A stretch of DNA of 64,000 nt from Roseovarius faecimaris (GTDB lineage: Bacteria > Pseudomonadota > Alphaproteobacteria > Rhodobacterales > Rhodobacteraceae): assembly GCF_009762325.1 (NCBI RefSeq), contig NZ_CP034348.1, forward strand, positions 254,501 to 318,500, written 5' to 3'. Of the stretch, positions 33,586 through 42,216 are shown piece by piece (positions within the stretch are counted from its first letter, which is position 1; each line of letters begins with the position of its first letter). Below the pieces are notes generated by a model that worked only from the letters and a program-made list of their open reading frames with translations, had not been told where the DNA came from and ran no database searches. Position numbers and translations under genes: made by a program.

Positions 33586-34442
33586 GCGACGCAGAACTCA
33601 ATGCAATGACCCAGGAAGAGCGCGCCAAAGCGCTCGGAATGACAACCGAACAGCTCACCGGCAAGTCACTCTATATCGAGTTTGATGAAGATGCCGAAGA
33701 TCGGTTCACCTACCCCTGGGCCCCCGATGTCGATTTCAACAAACGGACCGAAATCGACACCGACAACATGACCACCACCGAGGTGAACTCGAAGATCCGC
33801 GACCTGATGGCCGAGGGTTATGGCACCATCGTGCTCAAGAACCCGCGCGGCAAGCACTCGCTTGGCGTCGGCATCCTGAGCCGCCTGAACCTGATCATCG
33901 AAGGCTCCACCGGATATTTCGGTGTCGGCCTGATCGACGGGCCGAACGTGCGCATCAACGGCCGCGTCGGCTGGTCCTGTGCCGAGAACATGATGTCGGG
34001 CACCGTGGTGGTCGAGAAAAACGCAGGCTCCACCTTCGGGGCGGCCATGCGTGGCGGCGACCTGGTCTGCAAGGGCTCGGTCGGCTCGCGCACAGGCATC
34101 GACCAGAAGGGCGGCACGATCATCGTCGGCGGTGACGTGGGCGCGCTCACGGGCTTCATGATGCAGCGGGGCCGGATGGTCATCTGCGGCAACGCGGGCA
34201 AGAACCTGGGCGACTCGATGTATGACGGCACGATCTATGTCGGCGGCGAAATCAAATCCTTCGGGGTGGATGCCGTGACCGCCGAGCTTACCGATCTCGA
34301 CAAGGCCTGGCTGACGCGCAAGCTGACGCAATACGGCCTGATGCCGGAAAAAGGTGTGGATCACTTCACCAAGGTCGTCGCGGGCAAACAGCTCTGGAAC
34401 TACGACAACCTCGAGCCGAACGAGAAGAAACTCATCCTGTAA
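33573..34442 (+). CDS. glxC: GXGXG-domain protein, GlxC/MgsB type
   Basis: A 289-residue protein whose C-terminal two thirds form the right-handed beta-helix (GXGXG) domain of glutamate synthase, seen as repeats such as GSTGYFGVGLIDG, GRVGWSCAENMMSG, GGTIIVGGDVGALTGF and DGTIYVGGEIKSFGV. It is non-catalytic and bridges the amidotransferase and FMN parts. The N-terminal ~80 residues hold a helical lead-in. Overlaps glxB; a structured repeat lies between its stop and glxD. Confidence 0.87.
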   Translation: MASLSDAELNAMTQEERAKALGMTTEQLTGKSLYIEFDEDAEDRFTYPWAPDVDFNKRTEIDTDNMTTTEVNSKIRDLMAEGYGTIVLKNPRGKHSLGVGILSRLNLIIEGSTGYFGVGLIDGPNVRINGRVGWSCAENMMSGTVVVEKNAGSTFGAAMRGGDLVCKGSVGSRTGIDQKGGTIIVGGDVGALTGFMMQRGRMVICGNAGKNLGDSMYDGTIYVGGEIKSFGVDAVTAELTDLDKAWLTRKLTQYGLMPEKGVDHFTKVVAGKQLWNYDNLEPNEKKLIL

Positions 34443-34505
34443 GGTGCGTGCAAGCACACACCCTACCCATACATCGTAGGGTGCGTGATTTCACGCACCT
34501 CCCGA
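34443..34505 (+). repeat. three-way folding repeat before glxD (copy 1)
   Basis: The element reads GGTGCGTG, CAAG, CACACACCCTAC, a 9-10 base spacer, GTAGGGTGCGTGA, TT, TCACGCACC, CTCCCGA. The 5' arms pair with one mismatch, the 3' arms pair perfectly, and the two middle arms can pair with each other instead. It ends next to the glxD ribosome-binding site. A near-identical copy is at 35887. Confidence 0.75.
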
Positions 34506-34520
34506 CGAAAGGAAAACACC

Positions 34521-35885
34521 ATGGCTGACGGAGATCTGCCCAAAAAACCCGCCCTGGCGCGCGATGTGAACCGCATCGGCGACAGTTTCATCTTCCCGCC
34601 GCGTGTGATGGACGACATCCACATCAAATCCGAGCTTGGCCGCTACCGGATGCGGGGCTTCTCGCTGTTCAAGAAAATCCCGCACTGGGATGACCTGACC
34701 TTCCTGCCCGGCACGCTGACGCGTTTCGTCATCGAAGGCTACCGCGAGAAATGCGAAACCAAGACGGTGATCGGCCCCCGCGCCAAGAAGCCGCTTGAGC
34801 TCGATATCCCGGTCTATATCACCGGCATGAGCTTCGGCGCTCTCTCGTATGAGGCCAAGACGGCGCTCGCGCGTGGCGCCACCATGGCCGGAACCGCCAC
34901 CTGCTCCGGCGAAGGCGGGATGATCCCGGACGAGCGCCGCTACAGCTCGAAATGGTTCTACCAGTGCATTCAGTCGCGCTATGGCTTCAACCCGAACCAC
35001 CTGGTTCTGGCGGATGGCTGCGAATTCTTCATCGGCCAGGGCTGTAAAGTGGGCCTCGGCGGTCACCTGATGGGTCAGAAAGTGACCGACCAGGTTGCCG
35101 AGATGCGCTCGCTTCCCGCCGGCATCGACCAGCGCTCGCCTGCCCGTCACCCCGACTGGCTCGGCCCGGACGACCTCGCCCTGAAGATCGAGGAAATCCG
35201 CGAAGCGACCGACTGGCAGATCCCGATCCAGCTCAAGCTGGGCGCGTCCCGCGTCTATGATGACGTCCGCATGGCCGTGAAATGCGACCCGGACAGCATC
35301 TATATCGACGGTATGGAAGGCGGCACAGGCGCCGGTCCGCACCTTGCCACCGAAGACACCGGTGTGCCGGGCATGGCCGCGATCCGTCAGGCCCGCAAGG
35401 CCATCGACGATCTGGGCAAGCGCGGCGAGATCACGCTGGTCTACGCGGGTGGTATCCGCAACGGGGCCGACGTGGCCAAGGCGATTGCCCTGGGCGCAGA
35501 TGCCATCGCGATCGGCCACTCGGCCATGATGGCGCTGAACTGCAACAAGGACATCCCCGAGGCCAACTATCCCGAGGAAATCGGGGCCGAGCCGGGCTAT
35601 TGCTACCACTGCCACACCGGGCGCTGCCCCGTGGGCGTGGCCACGCAGGACCCCAAGCTGCGCGAGCGGCTTGACCCGGATGCGGCGGCGGAACGTGTGT
35701 ACAACTTCCTGCACACGCTCACCATCGAAGCGCAGCTTTTCGCGCGGGCCTGTGGTAAGACCTACCTGCACAGCCTGGAGCCCGAAGACCTCGCGGCTCT
35801 GACGATGGAAGCCTCGGCCATGGCGGGTGTTCCCCTTGCGGGCACCAACCACACCGTTGGCGTCGAAGACTATCACCACCTGTGA
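34521..35885 (+). CDS. glxD: FMN/Fe-S glutamate synthase subunit, GlxD/MgsC type
   Basis: A 454-residue protein equal to the FMN-binding core of glutamate synthase. Seen: MSFGALSYEAKTALARG, substrate loop MEGGTGAGPHLATEDTGVPG, phosphate site VYAGGIRNGADVAKAIALGADAIAIG (split here as read), and the 3Fe-4S cysteines in CNKD and CYHCHTGRCPVGVATQ. It condenses the released amine with 2-oxoglutarate to give glutamate or, in MgsC, N-methylglutamate. ATG 34521 is preceded by AAAGGAAAA. Third gene of the split enzyme. Confidence 0.88.
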   Translation: MADGDLPKKPALARDVNRIGDSFIFPPRVMDDIHIKSELGRYRMRGFSLFKKIPHWDDLTFLPGTLTRFVIEGYREKCETKTVIGPRAKKPLELDIPVYITGMSFGALSYEAKTALARGATMAGTATCSGEGGMIPDERRYSSKWFYQCIQSRYGFNPNHLVLADGCEFFIGQGCKVGLGGHLMGQKVTDQVAEMRSLPAGIDQRSPARHPDWLGPDDLALKIEEIREATDWQIPIQLKLGASRVYDDVRMAVKCDPDSIYIDGMEGGTGAGPHLATEDTGVPGMAAIRQARKAIDDLGKRGEITLVYAGGIRNGADVAKAIALGADAIAIGHSAMMALNCNKDIPEANYPEEIGAEPGYCYHCHTGRCPVGVATQDPKLRERLDPDAAAERVYNFLHTLTIEAQLFARACGKTYLHSLEPEDLAALTMEASAMAGVPLAGTNHTVGVEDYHHL

Positions 35886-35886
35886 T

Positions 35887-35948
35887 GGTGCGTGCAAGCA
35901 CGCACCCTACGGCAAGATGTAGGGTGCGTGATCTCACGCACCTCCCGA
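35887..35948 (+). repeat. three-way folding repeat after glxD (copy 2)
   Basis: Same element as at 34443 with all arms perfect: GGTGCGTG / CACGCACC around CAAG, GGTGCGTGA / TCACGCACC around TC, and the alternative 12-bp middle pairing CACGCACCCTAC / GTAGGGTGCGTG. It lies between glxD and the next gene and ends beside an AAAGGAG ribosome-binding site. Confidence 0.8.
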
Positions 35949-35961
35949 AAGGAGAAAACAA

Positions 35962-36381
35962 ATGGCTGGAACACAGTATCGCGGCTCCGAGATCAAGGAC
36001 GTCAACCAGTTCCTGAATGACGCCGACGGCCTCGAATCCGAACGTGAAAAAGAAATCGGTCAGCATATCGGCTACCGCTACGACGTGAACCTGGTGCCGG
36101 ATTACGACCGCCTCACCCCCTTCCTGGCGAAATACATGGAAGTGATGGGCTGGGACGATCTCAACTGGCTCGAAGATGTCCATATGGGCTATGAGGAAGG
36201 CGCCGCCGCCGTCTTCGACCGGAACAACAACGGTTGGGTGCGGGTGCCTGAATCGGTCGAACTGCCGGACAACCAGCAGGATCGCGACATGATCGCGCGG
36301 GAGTTTCTGATCAAGTTTCAGATGTCCGACCGTCACCCGCTGGTCTCGCTGCGCAAGGCCTATATGAAGTTCGGCCGCTAA
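35962..36381 (+). CDS. conserved hypothetical protein in the glx operon
   Basis: A 139-residue acidic soluble protein without signal or membrane segment, starting MAGTQYRGSEIKDVNQFLND and containing FLAKYMEVMGWDDLNWLED and REFLIKFQMSDRHPLVSLRK. I do not recognise a family with known function. AAAGGAG precedes the ATG. It sits directly after glxD behind the second structured repeat, and 13 bases before the nitrilase gene, so it is probably part of the same transcript and may be a small partner of the split glutamate synthase-like enzyme. Confidence 0.75.
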   Translation: MAGTQYRGSEIKDVNQFLNDADGLESEREKEIGQHIGYRYDVNLVPDYDRLTPFLAKYMEVMGWDDLNWLEDVHMGYEEGAAAVFDRNNNGWVRVPESVELPDNQQDRDMIAREFLIKFQMSDRHPLVSLRKAYMKFGR

Positions 36382-36394
36382 GGCCGCATGACAC

Positions 36395-37243
36395 ATGCCG
36401 CGCCCGCTTGATATCGCCTGCCTTCAGACCCGGCCCATGCCCGACATGGGTTCGGCTCTGGACGAGGCCCTGCCGCTGGCCCGCTCAGCGGTGCAGGCGG
36501 GCGCGGATATCCTCTTTCTGCCCGAATATTGCGGCGGGCTGAAAACCGAAGGAGCGGCGGTCACGCCCCCCTCCGCCCCGCAATCCGATCACCTCTTTCT
36601 TCAGGAGTTCCAGAGCTTCGCCCGTGAAAAACGGGTCTGGGTCAATCTTGGCTCCATCGCCGTGGATGCCCCCGACGGGCGGGTGATCAACCGCGGCGTG
36701 ATGATCGACGATCAGGGCGCCATCCGCGGCACCTATGACAAGATCAACATGTTCGACATCCAGCTTTCGGACACCGAAGTGTATCGCGAAAGCGCCTATG
36801 TCAGCCCGGGCCACCGGGCGGTGATCCACGACACACCCTTCGCCCGGATCGGCCACACGATCTGTTACGACCTGCGCTTTCCGGATCTGTTCCGCGCGCT
36901 GGCCCAGGCGGGGGCCGAGATCATCATCTGCCCCGCCGCCTTCACCAGGAAAACCGGCGAGGCGCATTGGCATGTGCTCAACCGCGCGCGCGCCATCGAA
37001 AACACCTGCTTTGTCATCTCCCCCTGCGCAATCGGCCCCGTGCCCGGCGGCGGCGAAAGCTATGGCCATTCGCTCGTGGTCAGCCCCTGGGGCGACGTGA
37101 TCAGCGATGGCGGAACGCTCCCGGGCGTGGTACAGGCCCGGATCGACCTCGATATGGTCGCCGAGACCGCCGCGCGCATCCCGAGCCTCAGCCATGACCG
37201 CGCGTTCTCGCTGGCCAGTGACACGGACAGGAGCGTTGCATGA
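36395..37243 (+). CDS. nitrilase-superfamily amidohydrolase
   Basis: A 282-residue carbon-nitrogen hydrolase with the complete catalytic triad: Glu44 in FLPEYCGG, Lys116 in YDKINMFD and Cys157 in HTICYDLRFPDLFRA. It resembles Nit1/Nit2-type enzymes, which hydrolyse deaminated glutathione or omega-amides such as alpha-ketoglutaramate. In this operon a role in recycling a gamma-glutamyl or omega-amide side product is attractive but inferred. It ends overlapping the next gene by four bases (ATGA), so the two are coupled. Confidence 0.88.
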   Translation: MPRPLDIACLQTRPMPDMGSALDEALPLARSAVQAGADILFLPEYCGGLKTEGAAVTPPSAPQSDHLFLQEFQSFAREKRVWVNLGSIAVDAPDGRVINRGVMIDDQGAIRGTYDKINMFDIQLSDTEVYRESAYVSPGHRAVIHDTPFARIGHTICYDLRFPDLFRALAQAGAEIIICPAAFTRKTGEAHWHVLNRARAIENTCFVISPCAIGPVPGGGESYGHSLVVSPWGDVISDGGTLPGVVQARIDLDMVAETAARIPSLSHDRAFSLASDTDRSVA

Positions 37244-37827
37244 GTTCTATCGCCACCCAACTCGGCCAGAGCTATTCTGACCACCCCTTGCGACTGACCT
37301 TCCTCAAGTGGCAATGCCGGGTGCGACAGCTCAACATGCGCGAGGCCGATGGCCGTCCCGATGACGCGATCATGCCCGCCGTCCATCTCGACGGCGCGGA
37401 TGAGCCTCTGGGCCATATCATAACGGTCATGAACAAATCTCCCGGTTATTCGGTGACGCCAGAGCTGGAGCATATGGCGCGGAAAACCCATGACCCGGCG
37501 CAGCGCCGCGACGCCGCGCTCAAGTTCCTTTCGGCTTCCTACTATCAGAAGGCCGCCGAGTTTTCGGATATACTGACCGCCACCTTCCCCCCTGGCTCAG
37601 ACGGGGCGGCCACGATCCGGCGCGCCAAGAGCTGCCGGCTCGTGTTCGAGGCCTATGCCCAGCGGTTCGATCTCTCCTGCAAGGTCTGGAAACTGGCGCA
37701 GCATAACCTGCTCTACCAGGCCACGATGGCCCATAACCGGCTCTTCAACCCCGCCTTGCCCCCCGACACGATCGTGCTCGGGTTTGAACCGGACTGGAGC
37801 GCCAGCAGCAGCGACGCGCCGCGCTAG
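37240..37827 (+). CDS. conserved hypothetical protein after the nitrilase
   Basis: A 195-residue soluble protein with helices such as QSYSDHPLRLTFLKWQCRVR, RRDAALKFLSASYYQKAAEF and LSCKVWKLAQHNLLYQ. No signal peptide and no motif I can name. It overlaps the nitrilase stop by four bases and is the last gene before a paired palindrome, so it looks like the end of the glnT/glx transcript. Function unknown. Confidence 0.75.
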   Translation: MSSIATQLGQSYSDHPLRLTFLKWQCRVRQLNMREADGRPDDAIMPAVHLDGADEPLGHIITVMNKSPGYSVTPELEHMARKTHDPAQRRDAALKFLSASYYQKAAEFSDILTATFPPGSDGAATIRRAKSCRLVFEAYAQRFDLSCKVWKLAQHNLLYQATMAHNRLFNPALPPDTIVLGFEPDWSASSSDAPR

Positions 37828-37841
37828 GGACAGCCGCGCCC

Positions 37842-37895
37842 AGATTTTTCGTACGAAAAATCTCAATCCAAGAAAATTCGTACGAATTTTCTTGG
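37842..37895. repeat. paired palindrome, CGTACG type (copy 3)
   Basis: Arms AGATTTTTCGT / ACGAAAAATCT (37842-37863), a 4-base gap, then a 28-base perfect palindrome with arms CCAAGAAAATTCGT / ACGAATTTTCTTGG (37868-37895). The unit lies between two genes on the same strand, which shows the element is not limited to convergent junctions. Confidence 0.8.
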
Positions 37896-37950
37896 CGTCC
37901 CCATGTGTCTGATGCTGGCATTGCAAACACATTTCGGCTAACATCGAAGC

Positions 37951-38634
37951 ATGAAAGATGGCCCCGATATATCCCGTGTCGCGTCGCTGATCGGCGATCC
38001 CGCGCGCGCCAACATTCTGTCCGCGCTCACCAGCGGCAAGGCCCTGACAGCCACCGAACTTGCGCAAGAGGCCGGGGTCACGGTTCAGACCGCCTCGTCG
38101 CATCTGGCCAAACTGGCCGAGGGCGGGCTGATCACGCCGCGGAAATCCGGGCGGCACAAGTATTTCTCGCTTGCCTCCGAAGAGGTGGCTCATGTGCTCG
38201 AAGCGCTCATGGGGCTCGCCGCCGGGGCAGGGCATCTGCGCCGCCGCCCCGGTCCCCGTGACCCGGCGCTGCGTCAGGCGCGGGTCTGCTACAACCATCT
38301 TGCCGGAGATCTCGGCGTACAGCTTTATGACAGCATGCGCGCGCGCGGTTTTCTCGCCTCTGCCGATGACGTGCTGACACTCACCGGCCCTGGCGCACAG
38401 TTCGTCACCTCTCTGGGCCTCGACATTGCATCGCTGCCATCGCCGCGCAGCCCGATGTGCCGACCCTGCCTCGACTGGTCCGAACGCCGCACGCATCTGG
38501 CGGGTCGTCTCGGACGTGGTCTCTTCGCCCATATGGTCGGGCTTGGGTGGATGACGCGCGAAAAGAACAGCCGCGTGGTGGTGCTGTCCGATTCCGGCCG
38601 TGCGGCTTTTCACGCGGCGTTTCCGGTGTCTTGA
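37951..38634 (+). CDS. ArsR-family transcription regulator
   Basis: A 227-residue regulator. The N-terminal ~90 residues are an ArsR/SmtB winged helix (ISRVASLIGDPARANILSAL, ELAQEAGVTVQTASSHLAKL, GLITPRKSGRHKYFSL). The remaining ~130 residues form an extra domain with paired cysteines in PMCRPCLDWSERR and a conserved HLAGRLGRGLFAHM segment. No typical metal-binding ELCVCDL box is seen in the winged helix. Homologues of this long type are often annotated only as HTH proteins. Target and inducer unknown. Confidence 0.82.
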   Translation: MKDGPDISRVASLIGDPARANILSALTSGKALTATELAQEAGVTVQTASSHLAKLAEGGLITPRKSGRHKYFSLASEEVAHVLEALMGLAAGAGHLRRRPGPRDPALRQARVCYNHLAGDLGVQLYDSMRARGFLASADDVLTLTGPGAQFVTSLGLDIASLPSPRSPMCRPCLDWSERRTHLAGRLGRGLFAHMVGLGWMTREKNSRVVVLSDSGRAAFHAAFPVS

Positions 38635-38683
38635 ACATCGCTGAAATCGGCAGGGTCGGTTAATTTTTGACCAAACGGTCGGG

Positions 38684-38725
38684 ATTGTACAATTCACCGG
38701 GGTGTTTTGTATAAACTGTACAAAA
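38684..38725. promoter_or_regulatory. candidate TauR operator upstream of tauR
   Basis: Two TGTACAA half-sites (TTGTACAA at 38685-38692 and CTGTACAA at 38716-38723) are 31 bases apart, three helical turns. The second is part of an inverted repeat TTTTGTA / TACAAAA with a 7-base centre (38705-38725). Located about 60-100 bases before tauR; autoregulation by the MocR-type protein is plausible. Confidence 0.45.
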
Positions 38726-38787
38726 TTCGGGTTCCCGACGCTCAGGCCAGATTGCACAGCCAATAGGTCCAGTCTACGATCCGCCGC

Positions 38788-40251
38788 ATGGCGATTTCGG
38801 TTGAAACCTTCTTTCTAGATCCCAACGCGCAGGGCACGTTGCAATCGAAGATTCAGCAGATGATCGCGCAGGGGATACTGTCGGGGCGTTTCTCCAAAGG
38901 CGAGAAACTGCCCAGCTCACGCAGACTGGCGCGGCATCTGGGTGTCAGCCGGATCACCGTGACCCTGGCCTATACCGAACTTCTGGCCAATGATTACCTC
39001 GAAGCGAGAGACCGATCGGGCTACTATGTCTCTGAAAACGCTCCGGAACCTCCGCAGTTTGCCCCGCAACCTCCGGGCCAGGACATGGTGGATTGGTCGC
39101 GCGCGATCGGTCGTCGTTTCACCGGTGGGGCCACACCCGAGAAGCCGCAGAACTGGAGCAGCTACCGCTATCCGTTCATCTATGGGCAGGTCGATGCGTC
39201 GCTCTTTGATCATGCCAACTGGCGGCTCTGCGCGCTGCAGGCGCTGGGTCAGAAGGACTTTCAGGCGCTGACCACGGATTACTACGATCAGGATGACCCC
39301 AAACTGATCGAGTTTATTGCACGTCACACCCTGCCGCGTCGCGGGATTCTGGCGCAACCTGATGAAATCCTTATCACAATGGGCGCTCAGAACGCGCTTT
39401 GGCTGACCGCGCAGGTGCTCCTCACCCAACGCCGGATGGCCGTGGCCGAAGACCCTTGCTATCCTGCCCTGCGCGATATTCTGACCCAGACGCGCTGTCA
39501 TCTGACCGCTGTTTCGGTGGATGGCGACGGGCTCCCGCCCGAGGCCCTCCCGGACCATGCCGATGTGATCTTTACCACACCCAGCCATCAATGCCCGACC
39601 AATGCCACCATGCCCCTGACCCGGCGCAAGGCCTTGTTGAAAAAGGCGCGGGACATGGACGCCTTGATTGTCGAGGATGATTATGAATTCGAAATTTCCT
39701 TCCTCGGCGCGCCCTCACCCGCACTCAAATCGCTCGATACCGACGGCCGGGTGATCTATGTCGGCAGTTTCTCCAAGTCGATTTTTCCAGGCCTGCGCCT
39801 TGGCTACCTTGTTGGTTCAAAACAGTTTATTCGCGAAGCACGGGCCTTGCGCGCGTCCGTGCTCAGGCACCCGCCCGGCCATATCCAGCGCACGGCGTCC
39901 TATTTTCTCAGCCTCGGGCATTACGACAGCCTCATTCGCCGGATGGGCCAGGTGTTTGCCCGCCGCCGCGCCGTGATGGAAGAGGCGCTGGCGGCGAGCG
40001 GGCTCAGCGTGGCCGGGCGCGGCGTTTTCGGCGGCAGTTCGATCTGGATGCGTGCGCCCGAAGGGGTGGATATGCAACTGGCCGCCGCAAAGCTGCGTGA
40101 CCGGGGTGTGCTGATCGAGCCGGGCGCCGCCTTCTTCCACCGGGATGATCCGCCACGCAATTTCTACCGTCTCGCCTATTCCTCGATCTCCTCGGACCGC
40201 ATCGCCGCTGGTGTGGAACTGATCGCTAACACATTGAAAGAATGTGAGTAA
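38788..40251 (+). CDS. tauR: MocR-type taurine-pathway regulator
   Basis: A 487-residue MocR/GntR-subfamily regulator: an N-terminal winged helix (IQQMIAQGILSGRFSKGEKL, RRLARHLGVSRITVTLAYTE) joined to a fold-type I aminotransferase domain with the PLP lysine in GSFSKSIFPGLRLGY and the Asp/Tyr pattern IVEDDYEFEI. PLP is used for sensing, not catalysis. It lies directly before xsc-pta-ackA in the same orientation; R. capsulatus TauR is the closest characterised example and activates taurine genes. The identity is inferred from this context. Confidence 0.85.
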   Translation: MAISVETFFLDPNAQGTLQSKIQQMIAQGILSGRFSKGEKLPSSRRLARHLGVSRITVTLAYTELLANDYLEARDRSGYYVSENAPEPPQFAPQPPGQDMVDWSRAIGRRFTGGATPEKPQNWSSYRYPFIYGQVDASLFDHANWRLCALQALGQKDFQALTTDYYDQDDPKLIEFIARHTLPRRGILAQPDEILITMGAQNALWLTAQVLLTQRRMAVAEDPCYPALRDILTQTRCHLTAVSVDGDGLPPEALPDHADVIFTTPSHQCPTNATMPLTRRKALLKKARDMDALIVEDDYEFEISFLGAPSPALKSLDTDGRVIYVGSFSKSIFPGLRLGYLVGSKQFIREARALRASVLRHPPGHIQRTASYFLSLGHYDSLIRRMGQVFARRRAVMEEALAASGLSVAGRGVFGGSSIWMRAPEGVDMQLAAAKLRDRGVLIEPGAAFFHRDDPPRNFYRLAYSSISSDRIAAGVELIANTLKECE

Positions 40252-40314
40252 ATCTGGGATGATTCCAGATTGCAGCGACGGACGATCTGGCCTTATTTTT
40301 CGCTCAATCTGGCC
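40251..40314. promoter_or_regulatory. candidate TauR operator upstream of xsc
   Basis: The region has an inverted repeat AATCTGG / CCAGATT (40251-40271, overlapping the tauR stop) and two direct repeats ATCTGGCC at 40285 and 40307, 22 bases apart, about two helical turns. Direct repeats on one face of DNA are the usual MocR-type target. A TTATTTTT tract lies between them. Confidence 0.5.
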
Positions 40315-40399
40315 CTAGTGAGCCACACGGGGTTGCCATAGGTTCCCGGCAATCAGGCCGAGGATTCTCCGGCCGTCAGCGCTGAGGGAGACCCGACCG

Positions 40400-42178
40400 A
40401 TGAAAATGACCACCGAAGAAGCCTTTGTGAAAACTCTGCAACGCCACGGCATCGAACATGCCTTCGGCATTATCGGTTCGGCCTTCATGCCGATTTCCGA
40501 CATTTTCCCCAAGGCCGGCATCACCTTCTGGGACTGCGCCCATGAGGGGTCCGGCGGGATGATGGCCGACGGATACACCCGTGCGACCGGCAAGATGTCG
40601 ATGATGATCGCCCAGAATGGACCGGGGATCGCCAACTTTGTAACTGCCGTGAAAACCGCTTACTGGAACCACACCCCGCTTCTGCTGGTCACTCCGCAGG
40701 CGGCCAACAAAACAATGGGGCAGGGGGGTTTTCAGGAAATCGAGCAGATGAACATGTTTGCCGATTGCGTGGCCTACCAGGAAGAGGTGCGCGACCCGAC
40801 CCGTGTGGCCGAAGTGCTGAACCGGGTGATCCTGAACGCCAAGCGCGCCTGCGCGCCTGCACAGATCAACATGCCCCGCGATTTCTGGACCCAGGTTGTT
40901 GATATCGACCTGCCCGAAGTGGTCGAGTTCGAACGCCCCAGCGGCGGCGAGACGGCCCTGGACGAGGCGGCCAAGCTCTTGTCCGAGGCCAAATTCCCGG
41001 TGATCCTGAACGGCGCCGGTGTCGTGCTGGGCAATGCCATCGAGGATTCGCGTATCCTGGCCGAGCGGCTCGATGCCCCGGTTTGCGTGGGCTATCAGCA
41101 CAATGACGCCTTCCCCGGATCGCACCCTCTGTTTGCGGGGCCGCTGGGCTACAATGGCTCCAAGGCAGGGATGCAGCTTATCGCGCAGGCCGATGTGGTG
41201 CTGTGCCTTGGCACCCGGCTCAACCCGTTCTCGACCTTGCCCGGCTACGGCATCGACTATTGGCCGAAAGAGGCCAAGATCATCCAGGTCGATATCAACC
41301 CCGATCGGATCGGCCTGACCAAGAAGGTGAGCGTAGGCATCATCGGCGATGCCAAGAAAGTGGCCAATTCGCTGCTGGAGCGGCTGTCGGACGACGCGGG
41401 CGATGCAGGCCGTGAAGAGCGCAAGGCCCTGATTGCCAAGACAAAATCCGCCTGGGCGCAGGAGCTCACCTCGATGGATCACGAAGAGGATGATCCTGGC
41501 ACCACCTGGAACGAGCGCGCCCGTGCGGCCAAGCCCGACTGGCTGAGCCCGCGCAAGGCGTGGCGGGCGATTCAGGCGGCCTTGCCGAAAGAGGCGATCA
41601 TCAGCTCCGACATCGGCAACAACTGCGCAATCGGCAACGCGTACCCGTCCTTCGAAGCAGGTCGGAAATACCTCGCCCCCGGCCTGTTCGGTCCTTGCGG
41701 CTATGGTCTGCCGTCGGTTGTGGGTGCCAAGATCGGCTGCCCGGATGTTCCGGTTGTGGGCTTCTCGGGTGACGGCGCCTTTGGCATTGCCGTGACCGAA
41801 CTGACCGCCATTGGCCGTCCCGAATGGCCCGCGATCACGCAGATCGTGTTCCGCAACTATCAGTGGGGTGCGGAAAAGCGCAACTCGACCCTGTGGTATG
41901 ACGACAACTTCGTCGGTACCGAGCTTGACGATCAGGTGTCCTATGCAGGCATCGCCAAGGCTTGCGGGCTGCAAGGCGTGGTGGCGCGCACCTCCGAAGA
42001 GCTGACCGAGGCGCTGAACCAGGCGATCAAGGATCAGATGGAGCATGGCAAAACCACGCTCATCGAAGCCATGATCAACCAGGAACTGGGCGAGCCCTTC
42101 CGCCGCGACGCCATGAAGAAACCGGTCGAAGTGGCCGGTATCTCGGCAGAGGATATGCGCCCGCAACAGGTCGTCTGA
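40400..42178 (+). CDS. xsc: sulfoacetaldehyde acetyltransferase
   Basis: A 592-residue thiamine-diphosphate enzyme that converts sulfoacetaldehyde and phosphate to acetyl phosphate and sulfite. The N-terminal PYR domain opens TTEEAFVKTLQRHGIEHAFG with the catalytic Glu in CAHEGSGGMMADGYTRAT; the C-terminal PP domain has GDGAFGIAVTELTAIGRPEW and then RNYQWGAEKRN as the ThDP/Mg motif. GAGGGAG precedes the ATG. Downstream pta and ackA take acetyl phosphate to acetyl-CoA or ATP plus acetate. The taurine uptake and deamination genes are not in the window, so the source of sulfoacetaldehyde is elsewhere. Confidence 0.94.
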   Translation: MKMTTEEAFVKTLQRHGIEHAFGIIGSAFMPISDIFPKAGITFWDCAHEGSGGMMADGYTRATGKMSMMIAQNGPGIANFVTAVKTAYWNHTPLLLVTPQAANKTMGQGGFQEIEQMNMFADCVAYQEEVRDPTRVAEVLNRVILNAKRACAPAQINMPRDFWTQVVDIDLPEVVEFERPSGGETALDEAAKLLSEAKFPVILNGAGVVLGNAIEDSRILAERLDAPVCVGYQHNDAFPGSHPLFAGPLGYNGSKAGMQLIAQADVVLCLGTRLNPFSTLPGYGIDYWPKEAKIIQVDINPDRIGLTKKVSVGIIGDAKKVANSLLERLSDDAGDAGREERKALIAKTKSAWAQELTSMDHEEDDPGTTWNERARAAKPDWLSPRKAWRAIQAALPKEAIISSDIGNNCAIGNAYPSFEAGRKYLAPGLFGPCGYGLPSVVGAKIGCPDVPVVGFSGDGAFGIAVTELTAIGRPEWPAITQIVFRNYQWGAEKRNSTLWYDDNFVGTELDDQVSYAGIAKACGLQGVVARTSEELTEALNQAIKDQMEHGKTTLIEAMINQELGEPFRRDAMKKPVEVAGISAEDMRPQQVV

Positions 42179-42186
42179 TCTGAAGT

Positions 42187-42216
42187 GACCCGCCCCCGCG
42201 CATATGGGGGCGGGTC
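42187..42216 (+). terminator. GC-rich hairpin between xsc and pta
   Basis: A perfect 11-bp stem, GACCCGCCCCC / GGGGGCGGGTC, with an 8-base loop lies 9 bases after the xsc stop. No T run follows, so it probably protects the abundant xsc mRNA or lowers pta expression rather than ending transcription. Confidence 0.5.
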
